Source of the DNA: Paenibacillus graminis
GTDB taxonomy: Bacteria; Bacillota; Bacilli; Paenibacillales; Paenibacillaceae
DNA length: 64,000 nucleotides
Direction of reading: 5' to 3'
Assembly (NCBI RefSeq): GCF_000758705.1
Contig: NZ_CP009287.1
Span: 2,046,001-2,110,000 of the forward strand
A model generated the notes under the pieces. That model was not told the origin of the DNA, did no database searches, and saw nothing but the letters and a program-made list of their open reading frames with translations. Within the stretch, counting starts at the first letter, position 1. The number at the start of each line of letters is the position of its first letter. A program made the translations under genes and the position numbers. This document shows, one piece after another, positions 8,252 to 15,208 of this stretch.

Positions 8252-9151
8252 CTATACAGGATGAACCTGTTGCTGTTCCATACAATCAATAAATGCTTTG
8301 GCCGCTGCCGGAAGGTAGCGGTCTTTTCGCCATTTGAGGCCGATTTCCCATTCCCAGCCTTCTTCGGCAATCGGAATCCAGGCGAGCCCCTCCAGCATTA
8401 GCCCCGGCGTTTGCGGAAGGACAGATACGCCGAGTCCTGCTCGGATAAAGCCGGCTACTGTAACCAGATCCTCCGCATCGTAGGTGGAAGCGAGCTGAAA
8501 TCCGGTATTTTCAAAACGGGCGGTGATGGTGGCTTTGAGGCCGCAGTTTTTTTTGAGACCGACAAAAGGTTCGCCGGACAGCTTGGTAAGACTTAGTGAA
8601 GACTGCCGGGCAAAGGGATGACGGGCGGGAACAACGATGTATAGCGGCACCTTCTGAATGGTCAGCCATTCGTGCTTCATCACCGGGGATTCCCTGGAAG
8701 TAATCATCAGGTCCGAGCTGCCCAGCTCGAAATGCTCATCCAGATCCCCAAGGTTGCCCTGAAACAATTCAAAACGGACCTTAGGATGCTCCTGCATGTA
8801 CTCCTGGACGAGGTTTGGCACCAGATCTACTCCAAGAATGTTCAGATAGGAGATGGAGATTAAGCCGGTATCCGGATCGGACCATTCTCTGATCTCCTGT
8901 ATTCCGCCCTCAATGCTGCGCAGAGCCCCTTCTACCCGCTTGGCGAACTGCACCCCGTAACGGTTAAGCCGGATATTTCGTCCGCCCCGGTCAAACAGCG
9001 GCAGCCCCAATTCCTCCTCCAGCTTGGAAATGGCATGGCTTAAGGCAGGCTGGGTCAGGTTAAGGGCCTTGGCGGCCTTGGTCATATGCTGAAGCTTGGC
9101 AACGGTTATGAAATATTCCAATTGTGTGAGTTCCAGAAGAAGCCCCTCCAA
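8252..9151 (-). CDS. LysR family transcriptional regulator
   Basis: 299 aa if read from the TTG at 9151. The N-terminal winged HTH is LTQLEYFITVAKLQHMTKAAKALNLTQ-type with the standard ALSHAISKLEEELG recognition region, then a periplasmic-binding-protein-like effector domain to about residue 290. The purine-rich GGAGGGG sits directly on codons 1-3, so the true start may be the CTG at codon 6 (9134-9136), which gives the usual LysR N terminus ELTQLEYF with normal spacing. Divergent from a DUF1330-SDR pair, its probable target. Confidence 0.9.
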   Translation of the reverse strand: MEGLLLELTQLEYFITVAKLQHMTKAAKALNLTQPALSHAISKLEEELGLPLFDRGGRNIRLNRYGVQFAKRVEGALRSIEGGIQEIREWSDPDTGLISISYLNILGVDLVPNLVQEYMQEHPKVRFELFQGNLGDLDEHFELGSSDLMITSRESPVMKHEWLTIQKVPLYIVVPARHPFARQSSLSLTKLSGEPFVGLKKNCGLKATITARFENTGFQLASTYDAEDLVTVAGFIRAGLGVSVLPQTPGLMLEGLAWIPIAEEGWEWEIGLKWRKDRYLPAAAKAFIDCMEQQQVHPV

Positions 9152-9182
9152 TTTATATGAATAATAGTAATCAATCAGATAA

Positions 9183-9202
9183 ATAAGATAAATTATACTT
9201 AT
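9183..9202. promoter_or_regulatory. Candidate LysR operator
   Basis: An AT-rich 20-bp dyad ATAAG-N10-CTTAT centred in the divergent spacer between the LysR gene and the DUF1330 gene. LysR proteins bind interrupted dyads of about this size. Assignment is by position and symmetry only. Confidence 0.4.
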
Positions 9203-9288
9203 ATAAAAAGGCGATGTAAACTAACGTTGTGCCTGACAAGCAGACACGGCGATACAGCAGCTTACTGTATATGAAATGGAGGAGAGCA

Positions 9289-9594
9289 ATGAGCGCCTAT
9301 GTTATTTTTATCCGTGAGCACAGCCATGACCCGGAAGAGCTCCGCATCTATTCACAAAAAGCGCCAGGCGGTCTGGCAGGCCATCCCGTAACCCCGCTTG
9401 CGGTGTATGGAACCCATGAAGTGATCGAGGGTCCCGCTATTGAAGGAGCGGCCATACTAGAGTTCCCCAGCATTGAAGCGGCTAAGGTCTGGTATTACAG
9501 TCCCGCGTACCAGGATGCGGTACAGCATCGGCTCCGGGGCGGAACTTACCGCGGGATCATTGTTGAAGGCGTGTCCGCAGCAGCATCAGAATAA
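9289..9594 (+). CDS. DUF1330-like protein
   Basis: 101 aa from ATG at 9289 with GGAGGAG seven bases upstream; an upstream GTG frame lacks a site. The sequence begins SAYVIFIRE and contains a VYGTHEVIEGP segment and the IEAAKVWYYSPAYQDA-type motif (A-x-x-W-Y-x-S-x-x-Y) of the small DUF1330 ferredoxin-like-fold family. Biochemical role unknown in the family. It is followed after 15 bp by an SDR oxidoreductase, with LysR divergent, a common arrangement for small catabolic or detoxification operons. Confidence 0.8.
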   Translation: MSAYVIFIREHSHDPEELRIYSQKAPGGLAGHPVTPLAVYGTHEVIEGPAIEGAAILEFPSIEAAKVWYYSPAYQDAVQHRLRGGTYRGIIVEGVSAAASE

Positions 9595-9609
9595 TAGGAG
9601 GAATCAGAA

Positions 9610-10404
9610 ATGGCAATAACCTATAAAGACCCAGCCCATGAATTTGAAGGGAAAAGAGTACTGGTGACCGGAGGTACCCGGGGCATGGGGGAAGCCATCG
9701 CCAAAAGACTGGCAGGCAGCGGAGCAACGGTGCTGACGACTGCCCGCACGATGCCTGCTGATCTTCGGGAGCCAGGGCTGTTCGTGCAGGCGGATATTGC
9801 CACACCTGAAGGAGTGGGGAGGGTCATTCACGGGGTAAAAGAAGTGCTCGGCGGCATTGATATTCTAGTGAACAATGTGGGAGGCTCCAGTACACCTCCG
9901 GGCGGGGCGCTTGTCCTGACCGACGAAGACTGGGTGCAGGCTCTGAACTGGAATCTGCTTGCCGCCGTCCGGCTGGACCGCGGGCTGCTGCCGCTGATGC
10001 TGGAGCAGGGCTCCGGGGCGATCGTCCATATTTCCTCTATCCAGAGACGTCTGCCGCTGTATGAAACTACACTGGCCTATGCTGCCGCCAAAGCGGCTCT
10101 GTCCAACTACAGCAAAGGTTTGTCCAATGAATTTTCGCCGCGCGGCATCCGCATTAATACCGTGGCTCCGGGTTTTATCCAGACCAAGGCGGCGGAGGCG
10201 ATGATTGACCGGATCGCCCAGGCGGCAGGAAGCCGGGAAGCTGCCCTGCAGCAGCTGATGGATTCACTTGGCGGCATCCCCCTTGGCCGTCCCGGCCTGC
10301 CGGAGGAGGTTGGGGAGCTGGTGGCATTCCTGGTGTCTGACCGGGCGGCGTCGATTACAGGCAGTGAATATGTGATTGACGGCGGGACGATTCCGACGGT
10401 GTAA
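9610..10404 (+). CDS. Short-chain dehydrogenase/reductase
   Basis: 264 aa. Rossmann glycine motif TGGTRGMG (about residues 19-26), NNVGG motif mid-protein (about 95), catalytic Ser in HISSIQR, and Y157-x3-K161. The C-terminal [21 protein letters not shown] and IDGG segments are classical SDR. NAD(P)-dependent reduction or oxidation of an alcohol or carbonyl is expected; the substrate is unknown. Strong GGAGG site at 9597. Second gene of the operon under the divergent LysR regulator. Confidence 0.9.
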   Translation: MAITYKDPAHEFEGKRVLVTGGTRGMGEAIAKRLAGSGATVLTTARTMPADLREPGLFVQADIATPEGVGRVIHGVKEVLGGIDILVNNVGGSSTPPGGALVLTDEDWVQALNWNLLAAVRLDRGLLPLMLEQGSGAIVHISSIQRRLPLYETTLAYAAAKAALSNYSKGLSNEFSPRGIRINTVAPGFIQTKAAEAMIDRIAQAAGSREAALQQLMDSLGGIPLGRPGLPEEVGELVAFLVSDRAASITGSEYVIDGGTIPTV

Positions 10405-10478
10405 CTGGGGAAATGGATGGATGCTGCATAGGGAACATGTTGTAGCAACCGCAGTAGAATATGGAGTGTGTTGCAGCA

Positions 10479-10505
10479 AACCAGCCGGTGACGGCTGGTT
10501 TTGTT
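10479..10505 (+). terminator. Terminator after the SDR gene
   Basis: AACCAGCC-GGTGAC-GGCTGGTT stem-loop followed by TTG TTC, 75 bp downstream of the SDR stop. Confidence 0.65.
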
Positions 10506-10554
10506 CTGTAGACCAGAGACCAGAATTGATATGTCCGCCCACAAAAGGGAGAGG

Positions 10555-10745
10555 ATACCTAAGTGGAATTAGTGAACCTAAATGTGCTCAAATCGCGTTA
10601 CACAGAGGTGTTAGTTGGAATAAGTAGACTTGTTTTCAGTGAAATCACCTCTTAAGAGTGAAATCGGCCGGATTAAGTGTACTTTTTCCCACAAGCGCTT
10701 GTGGGAGAAGGGGATGGGCAGATTTAAGTTCACTTTTTCCATTAT
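10555..10745. repeat. Dispersed GGAAAAAG/CTTTTTCC box repeat, locus 2
   Basis: Contains AGTGGAATTAGTGAACC, a GTTGGAATAAGTAGACTT box, then inverted AAGTGTACTTTTTCCCAC and AAGTTCACTTTTTCCA boxes, matching locus 1 in number, order and spacing. A GGAAAAA-proximal short hairpin (CACAAGCGCTTGTGG, about 10690) lies between the last two boxes. Non-coding. Confidence 0.7.
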
Positions 10746-10791
10746 AGACAGCTTCGGCAGCTGCAGCCGGGGGCGTTCCCCTTCCAGTCCA

Positions 10792-11196
10792 CTACCGTGC
10801 AGGAACAGCCCCCGGCTGCCCGCCATACAAACATTCCCGCCTCATGCCGCTGGCTGCCCTAAGTACAGCATATTTCAACTCTTCCTTGGCAACAGGTTTG
10901 AGCAGAGTGGCCATACCTCCTTTGCAGAAGGCATCCAGGACAAATTCATAACTGCTGGTGACAATGATTGTGCCATGAGTCTGGCTTGCATTCACCCGTT
11001 CCAGCGCACTTGCTTCGCTGATCAGCAGCTTGGCATCCGTCACAATGATATCCGGGTTATGCCGCTCAATCAGCCGGATGGCCCCCGTATCACAGGCTGC
11101 TTCCAGAACCGCTTCATATGTAAAAGGCAGCGTCTCCAGCAGAAGCTTCAATTCACTGCGCATTTGGGGTTTGTCGTCGACTAGTAAGATTTTCAT
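10792..11196 (-). CDS. Stand-alone response-regulator receiver protein
   Basis: 134 aa. It has all receiver residues: acidic pair Asp7-Asp8, phospho-acceptor Asp54 in IIVTDAKLL, Thr80 and Lys100 (LLKPV). The protein ends soon after the last receiver helix, with no output domain. It resembles the N terminus of YesN-type regulators and could be a truncated one, or a true single-domain receiver. AGGAGGAA precedes the ATG. It starts 15 bp after the MFS gene, so both are in one operon; no kinase is adjacent. Confidence 0.82.
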   Translation of the reverse strand: MKILLVDDKPQMRSELKLLLETLPFTYEAVLEAACDTGAIRLIERHNPDIIVTDAKLLISEASALERVNASQTHGTIIVTSSYEFVLDAFCKGGMATLLKPVAKEELKYAVLRAASGMRRECLYGGQPGAVPAR

Positions 11197-11211
11197 AGCA
11201 AATTCCTCCTG

Positions 11212-12429
11212 TTATGTGATACTGGCTGAGCGGGTTGCCTCTTCTGCCGCAGAACGCCGGGGGAGTGCAAGCAAGGCCAGCGAGACCATTCCCAGCAGCA
11301 GGCATACCCAATAGGCGTTTCTGTACCCGAACCACTGCGCCGCCGCTCCTCCGGCCAGACTGCCAAACAGCCTTCCGATGGTAGTGGAGTTGGTGTACAG
11401 CGTTGAAGCATATCCAGGCAGGTCCGGGAGCAAATCCTGGATATAGCTGATGCCAATGGCAGAAATAACTGCTACGAAAAAGGCGAGCAGCACCTGTCCG
11501 GCGATAATCATCCACAGTGAGGTTGAGGCCAGCACGACAATGTAATAAGCCGCTCCCAGCACAATCCCCCAGACCATGAGCAGGCGGGCGGAGTATTTGG
11601 CGGACAGGAGGCCCAGCACAAGCATCAGCGGGATCTCAAGCAGTGCGCAAATACTCGATACCGATGCGACATTCTGCGTGTTCCCGCCGAGCGTGTCCGT
11701 GATAAACAGGGAAATATTCAAGTTGTTGATCCAATGCCCGGAATAGAGCAGCGTCAATACCAGAAAGGGAACCAGAACCCGACGGTTCTGATGGAGCTTG
11801 ACAGGCTGTTGCTGCTTGCTGCCTGCAGTTTGCGGCGGAGCGGCAGGAGCTTTTACAAAGATAACAACCAGCAGGGCGTTCATAAGAAAAATCAGCACGG
11901 TGCTCATGAAGATTCCCGGGAATCCGAAATAATGGATCAGAACCGAGCCGGCCAGCGGACCGGCAATAAATCCGAGTGAAAACATGGACCGGAGCGTAGA
12001 ATTGGCAAAAGCATGATCTGCGGACTTGCTGGCATTGACAGCTTCCCGCGCACTGGCGAACAGCTGTGGCATGGCCGGAGCGCCAAGCGCTGTGAATACG
12101 GCCATATACAGCAGCAGCCCATAGAACTCATGGATCAAGAGGTAGCCGGCAAAAGCAAGCGCATTAAAAAACATGGCGGTGACCATCAGCTTTTTGCGGT
12201 TCAGTCCGCTGTCGGAACGTTTGGCAATCCACATGCTGAGCCATACGCCGGTTATGATGGTTACAGCCGTAAAAACACCGAAGATGCCTGCGGATACGCC
12301 AAGCTTAGTGGTGAAATAAACAGCCAAAAAAGGTGAGCTGATGGATATAGCCATCCCCTGCAGCATCATGCAGATCAAAAAGACGGGATAACTGGGAATT
12401 CGGAAAAGATTGCGGGTACGGGTCATCAT
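11212..12429 (-). CDS. MFS transporter, sugar-efflux (SET) type
   Basis: 405 aa with about 12 predicted membrane helices in two halves joined by a hydrophilic loop near residue 200 (Gln/Lys rich). The pattern, including the N-terminal FLICMMLQGMAISISSPF helix and the S-x-x-x-x-D/KR loop between helices 2 and 3, fits sugar efflux transporters of the SetA/SetB type. The export substrate could be sugars or sugar analogues; this is family knowledge, not proven. Divergent from an AraC regulator at 12565 that may control it; a receiver protein follows in the same operon. Confidence 0.82.
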   Translation of the reverse strand: MMTRTRNLFRIPSYPVFLICMMLQGMAISISSPFLAVYFTTKLGVSAGIFGVFTAVTIITGVWLSMWIAKRSDSGLNRKKLMVTAMFFNALAFAGYLLIHEFYGLLLYMAVFTALGAPAMPQLFASAREAVNASKSADHAFANSTLRSMFSLGFIAGPLAGSVLIHYFGFPGIFMSTVLIFLMNALLVVIFVKAPAAPPQTAGSKQQQPVKLHQNRRVLVPFLVLTLLYSGHWINNLNISLFITDTLGGNTQNVASVSSICALLEIPLMLVLGLLSAKYSARLLMVWGIVLGAAYYIVVLASTSLWMIIAGQVLLAFFVAVISAIGISYIQDLLPDLPGYASTLYTNSTTIGRLFGSLAGGAAAQWFGYRNAYWVCLLLGMVSLALLALPRRSAAEEATRSASIT

Positions 12430-12564
12430 TTTTACGGGAACGTCTCCTTCAGAAGCAGCTTGCGGCTTTATCTTTCATTTGGTTATAGTATAGTTAATTA
12501 TTGATGATTAAAGAATGTTTTATCTGCTCGAAAACCTCTACTATTTGGCTGGGACGGTGAGATT

Positions 12565-13446
12565 ATGGATCTTAGGCTGCATGCCTGCGCGTACTCTTTT
12601 CATACGCTGCCCTTCAAAACCTCCTTTACGCCGCCGCCGTTTTTTCTGTTCCGGCTGCAGGTGCTGGGCAGCTGCAGGGCGCTGGTGCACGGGAAAATGA
12701 GACTGATTGAGCCTGGAGATCTGCTGATCTATCCCCCTGGCGAGCTGTATCATTTAGAGGTTGAGGCTATAGACGGAAAGATAGAAAGCGGAGATTATTA
12801 CCTGCTCTGCGAAGGCTCGTGGATCGAACAGTGGTGGAAGGCCCGGCCCCGTAAGATCCAGCAGCGGATTCATCTGGATGGCGGAATGCTGTCCCTATGG
12901 CAGCAGCTCAGCATCGAGCAGCACCGGATTGTACAGGTCAATCCCGAGCTGATCCGGCATCTGCTGTGTGCCTTATGTCTGTCGCTGGACCGGCTTGCGG
13001 AGGAGTCAGGTTCCCGGCAGGACCTGCAGGTACGTTCCAACGAATTGGTCCTGCTGATGCAGCGGTATATCAACGAGCATGCCCTGCGCCCGCTGCGGGT
13101 GGAGGAGGTTGCCGCGGCTGCCGGGTTAAGCGTCTCCCGTGCGGTGCATCTTTTTAAAAAACTGACGGGGTATACGATCATTCACTACACCCAGGAGATC
13201 AGACTGTCCAATGCCCTGGAGCGAATCCGCTATACCGACTTGGGACTGGAAAATATCGCCGGAAGCTGCGGATTCGGCACCTACTCCTATTTTCACAAGG
13301 TGTTCAAGGCCAGATATGGCCTCTCCCCCAAGGAAGTGCGGGACCGCCCGCCTCATTCTATTCTGGAAGGCACCTATGTTATCACCAGCGGGGATCAGAA
13401 CGTCACCGGCCTCTCGCCGGATGCGCGGAGGTTTTTAACGACTTGA
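12565..13446 (+). CDS. AraC family transcriptional regulator
   Basis: 293 aa. N-terminal cupin-like sensor domain (about 1-110, including LIEPGDLLIYPPGELYHLE), linker, then two HTH motifs at about 170-275: VEEVAAAAGLSVSRAVHLFKKLTG and LENIAGSCGFGTYSYFHKVFKARYG. This architecture senses a sugar-type ligand. Divergent from the MFS transporter gene, with a 135-bp AT-rich spacer, suggesting that the transporter operon is its target. Weak ribosome site (GGTGAG). Confidence 0.88.
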   Translation: MDLRLHACAYSFHTLPFKTSFTPPPFFLFRLQVLGSCRALVHGKMRLIEPGDLLIYPPGELYHLEVEAIDGKIESGDYYLLCEGSWIEQWWKARPRKIQQRIHLDGGMLSLWQQLSIEQHRIVQVNPELIRHLLCALCLSLDRLAEESGSRQDLQVRSNELVLLMQRYINEHALRPLRVEEVAAAAGLSVSRAVHLFKKLTGYTIIHYTQEIRLSNALERIRYTDLGLENIAGSCGFGTYSYFHKVFKARYGLSPKEVRDRPPHSILEGTYVITSGDQNVTGLSPDARRFLTT

Positions 13447-13580
13447 GGGGGGCAGGTTCGGCAGAGAAGGGAGTAAGCTATAGAGCATATGTCTTGGCGG
13501 TTGGCTGAAACAGGATGAAAGGAAGCGCGGGGAGTGGCAGGTATTGCGCTAAATTGTTCCAAGAAAATGCTGCACATGAA

Positions 13581-13610
13581 TTGACAGTTCAAACAAGTAA
13601 ACCCTATACT
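13581..13610 (+). promoter_or_regulatory. Strong sigma-A-type promoter
   Basis: TTGACA (13581-13586), 18-bp spacer, TATACT (13605-13610). It faces a terminator hairpin starting only about 20 bp further on, then the nuclease-like gene. Confidence 0.75.
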
Positions 13611-13632
13611 AGCTTTAAATAAGGACGAAGCA

Positions 13633-13672
13633 CGTCCCGTACTCATGGATTCATGGGTGCGGGACTTTTTTG
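13633..13672 (+). terminator. Terminator in the leader of the nuclease-like gene
   Basis: GTCCCG..CATG stem paired with CATG..CGGGAC (13634-13665) followed by TTTTTT. It sits between a strong promoter and the coding start at 13699, so it could act as an attenuator or end a short RNA of about 55 nt. Confidence 0.7.
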
Positions 13673-13698
13673 CGTCCATGGGAAGGGGAGTGCACCTT

Positions 13699-14373
13699 AT
13701 GGGATTTCAAGAAGCGTACAGCACATGGATCAAGTATCACATAGGCCGGAGAAAAGGAGAAAGGAGGGACCGGCTGGAACGGGGGCATGGTCATGGAGAG
13801 CGTATGTTTTTGGAGCAGGTATGGTGGCCTTTGATGGGATCGCTACAGAATCTTCACCCCGAATATGAGGTCGCAGATTGGAGAGGTAGACCTTATTATG
13901 TGGATTTGGTCTGGAAGCCGGGACAGGTCAAATTCGCGTTCGAAGTGAAGGGCTACGGCCCGCATGTGCAGAATATGGACCGCACCCGTTACCGGCAGGA
14001 GCTCAACCGGGAAACATTTCTGCAAATTGCCGGCTATCGGGTAGTTTCAATTCCCTATGACGATCTCGAAGGTAGTCCGCAGCTTACAATTTCGCTCATT
14101 AGGTCCCTAGTGGCTCCTTTTATAGGCGGGATCAATGCGGTGGGGCAATTTACCCGTCTGGAGCGGGAGATGATCCGGCTAGCTGTGTCCCGGGATGGAA
14201 TGATCCGCCCGGTTGACCTGGGCAAGGAGCTTGGGATTAACCTGCGGACGGTTCGAAATACGCTGCAGGCTCTTTGTGCGAAGGGGAGACTCAGACCTGT
14301 GCCTACTAAAAGCGGCAGTAGAGTTTATCGCTATGAGGTGATTTATTCATTCTCGGACGACCAGCTATGGTAA
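13699..14373 (+). CDS. PD-(D/E)xK nuclease-like domain fused to winged helix
   Basis: 224 aa from ATG at 13699, with GGAAGGGGAG eight bases upstream; an ATG at 13645 lies inside the terminator hairpin. Residues 35-122 have the layout of a restriction-endonuclease-like (DUF559/Vsr-like) fold: Glu39, Asp69 in YYVDLVW, E82-V-K84 on the next strand, and a helix-strand RETFLQIAGYRVVSI. Residues 140-220 form a winged helix (LGKELGINLRTVRNTLQAL). A DNA-binding and possibly DNA-cleaving protein is inferred. It is followed directly by the first 51-bp hairpin array. Family name not certain. Confidence 0.72.
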   Translation: MGFQEAYSTWIKYHIGRRKGERRDRLERGHGHGERMFLEQVWWPLMGSLQNLHPEYEVADWRGRPYYVDLVWKPGQVKFAFEVKGYGPHVQNMDRTRYRQELNRETFLQIAGYRVVSIPYDDLEGSPQLTISLIRSLVAPFIGGINAVGQFTRLEREMIRLAVSRDGMIRPVDLGKELGINLRTVRNTLQALCAKGRLRPVPTKSGSRVYRYEVIYSFSDDQLW

Positions 14374-14402
14374 TTGAGGCTTCGGGAGCTGGAGGTGGAA
14401 CG

Positions 14403-15053
14403 AACAACGGCAGAAACGCCGTTGTTGGGGCGCCTGAGGCCGGGCAGCCGGGAAACAACGGCAGAAATGCCGTTGTTGAAGCGCCTGCGGCCGGGGAGCC
14501 GGGAAACAACGGCAGAAACGCCGTTGTTGGGGCGCCTGTGGGCGGGTAGCCGGGAAACAACGGCAGAAATGCCGTTGTTGAAGCGCCTGCGGCCGGGGAA
14601 CCCGGAAACAACGGCAGAAACGCCGTTGTTGAAGCGCCCGCGGCCGGGGAACCCGGAAACAACGGCAGAAATGCCGTTGTTGAAGCGCCTGCGGCCGGGG
14701 AACCCGGAAACAACGGCAGAAATGCCGTTGTTGGGGCGCCTGCGGCCGGGTAGCCGGGAAACAACGGCAGAAATGCCGTTGTTGAAGCGCCCGCGGCCGG
14801 GTAGCCGGGAAACAACGGCAGAAATGCCGTTGTTGAAGCGCCCGCGGCCGGGTAGCCGGGAAACAACGGCAGAAATGCCGTTGTTGAAGCGCCCGCGGCC
14901 GGGGAACCCGGAAACAACGGCAGAAATGCCGTTGTTGAAGCGCCCGCGGCCGGGGAACCCGGAAACAACGGCAGAAATGCCGTTGTTGGGGCGCCTGCGG
15001 CCGGGGAACCCGGAAACAACGGCAGAAATGCCGTTGTTGGGGCGCCTGCCCAT
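14403..15053. repeat. 51-bp hairpin tandem array A, 13 units
   Basis: Thirteen units at an exact 51-bp period (AACAACGG at 14403, 14454, 14505 ... 15015) with no indels. Each unit carries a perfect 10-bp stem, AACAACGGCA paired with TGCCGTTGTT, closed mostly by a GAAA tetraloop, then a GC-rich part with CGCGGCCG. Because 51 is divisible by 3, long open frames cross the array in several frames; none has a ribosome site, and I treat them as artefacts. Confidence 0.95.
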
Positions 15054-15056
15054 CTT

Positions 15057-15091
15057 AGATTCGGGCCCGGCGCAGCTCCCCGCCCGAATCT
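15057..15091. other. Stem-loop after array A
   Basis: 10-bp stem AGATTCGGGC / GCCCGAATCT around a 15-nt loop, followed by a weak T-containing tract. It could be a terminator that isolates the GH3 gene from upstream transcription. Confidence 0.5.
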
Positions 15092-15167
15092 CTAATTTTG
15101 AACTGATTTTTCTGTCAATTGTTCAGGTGTTGCTCCCGGCGGAAATCTTTTATGATAGGAAAGATAG

Positions 15168-15182
15168 ATGAAACCGTTATCA
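15168..15182 (+). promoter_or_regulatory. Candidate cre (CcpA) site
   Basis: ATGAAACCGTTATCA fits the catabolite-responsive element consensus WTGNAANCGNWWNCA at every fixed position. It lies 27 bp before the GH3 start, a position that would block transcription when CcpA is bound. Confidence 0.6.
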
Positions 15183-15208
15183 TAAAGATCAAAAGGAGTG
15201 TCTGCCCA

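Noticed and set aside
14403..15053. CRISPR array
   Set aside because: There are no unique spacers; the whole 51-bp unit repeats. No cas genes are in the window. The same holds for the arrays at 34.4, 36.2 and 37.7 kb.
14306..15171. Long open frames of 230-265 codons on both strands across array A
   Set aside because: They arise because the 51-bp period is a multiple of three and the unit lacks stops. They are made of a 17-residue repeat, have no ribosome site of their own and are open in several frames at once.
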